Below, piece after piece: positions 63,443-64,000 of a DNA stretch of 64,000 bases. The notes below the pieces were generated by a model. The model was not told where the DNA came from. It searched no databases and saw nothing but the letters and a program-made list of their open reading frames with translations. The translations under genes were made by a program, and so were the position numbers. Origin of the DNA: Parapristionchus giblindavisi (lineage: Eukaryota; Nematoda; Chromadorea; Rhabditida; Diplogasteridae); NCBI GenBank assembly GCA_943737045.1, contig CALSFV010000065.1, forward strand, positions 372,001 through 436,000, written 5' to 3'. Numbering within the stretch: position 1 is the first letter of the stretch; every line of letters begins with the position of its first letter.

Positions 63443-64000
63443 ATGTCCTCAACTCTCCAAAGATGTTCAATTTGTTGGGTCAAGAAGATCAAAGACCAAT
63501 TCCAGGTAATAATGTAGAATAAGATATACAAAAGCTTACTGTATAGAGCAGATATCCAAAATATTTTTTCTAAACCATATTATGAAAATATTTATACCTT
63601 AGACATTACCTTGTGGACATTCCTTCTGTGAGCAATGTCTGCCTGCGACAACAACAGGGAGTGGTGCAAGTAGGGTTACGGTATCTCAAGAATACGATCA
63701 ATAATCAATTTAGGTTTTGTTTGTCCTGATCTACATTGCACTGAATCGCGTTGTATGGAATTGATTGTAGATGAGATGGCTGGTTAATATTATTCATATA
63801 ATGTTTGATTGATGATTTATTATTGAGAGGGTGAACATAAGTTCGTTACTCTTGGTGGTGGAAGTGGTGTGAATGTTAGTGTACTCAATCTTGAAGACTG
63901 TACCAAGTAATTATTCATTCCTTTCTTGTTATCATAATTATATCATTTGAGGTGTGATTGTCTGAAAGGAGCCTTCTCTTGCACTAATCGTGCTCGTCTT
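63443..64000 (+). CDS. RING-finger protein, 5' part
   Basis: The start MSSTLQRCSICWVKKIKDQF is followed by TLPCGHSFCEQCLPATTTGS, giving a RING-like C-x2-C then C-x-H-x2-C-x2-C pattern. The next exon, FVCPDLHCTESRCMELIVDE, supplies more cysteines (CPDLHC). Then come GEHKFVTLGGGSGVNVSVLN, LEDCTKCDCLKGAF and CTNRARL at the window end. A ubiquitin-ligase role is the family expectation. The gene is cut by the right edge, so further domains are unseen. The last acceptor is TTTGAG. Confidence 0.7.

Overview
The window looks like a piece of a nuclear genome from a nematode, probably a free-living rhabditid-like worm. Genes carry many very short introns (about 35-60 bp) beside a few long ones. An innexin and an HNF4-like nuclear receptor are present. 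Several start codons sit directly behind a splice-acceptor-like sequence, as expected for spliced-leader trans-splicing. Neighbouring genes are sometimes only 130-170 bp apart. The sequence is AT-rich, with many microsatellites and inverted-repeat (MITE-like) elements. No prokaryotic, viral or CRISPR feature was seen. Gene models were built by eye from reading frames and splice phases, so exon edges are approximate.

Layout, 1-17.2 kb: a 5' fragment of Nup155 (minus) diverges from a plus-strand cluster. The cluster holds a repeat-built OB/cold-shock-like protein, a small unknown protein, Mediator subunit MED20, a sphingosine-1-phosphate-lyase-like protein without its cofactor-binding lysine, and a small single-pass membrane protein. 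TUSC2 (minus) follows. A 12-exon innexin (minus) comes next, and two different inverted-repeat transposons sit in its last intron.

17.3-39.3 kb: a delta-type phospholipase C (plus), an HNF4-like nuclear receptor (minus), a purine-rich gene-poor stretch ending in a 30-bp minisatellite, an uncertain gene remnant with a foldback element, then three minus-strand genes (an OTUD5-type deubiquitinase, an unknown Cys-rich protein and a Yippee-like YPEL5 relative with an extra tail). Two unknown plus-strand genes follow; one looks tail-anchored.

39.9-55.7 kb: one gene, the MITF/TFEB-type bHLH-zipper factor (HLH-30 in C. elegans), spreads over almost 16 kb. Its introns reach 6 kb and are pyrimidine-rich. 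They hold a hAT-type MITE with an exact 8-bp target duplication, a 1.45-kb inverted-repeat element carrying tRNA-like sequences, two 15-base G runs and a roughly 190-bp GA tract.

56.9-64 kb: a small helical acidic protein (minus), two tandem related double-HMG-box genes (minus), and the 5' part of a RING-finger gene (plus) cut by the window end.

Most recognisable genes serve conserved housekeeping or regulatory roles (nuclear pore, Mediator, lipid signalling, gap junctions, ubiquitin, transcription). I see no gene-cluster pathway linking them. The less ordinary features are the lyase-like pseudoenzyme, the mobile elements, frequent AAG/GAG splice acceptors, and a recurrent GATCAAAGATCA-like motif.
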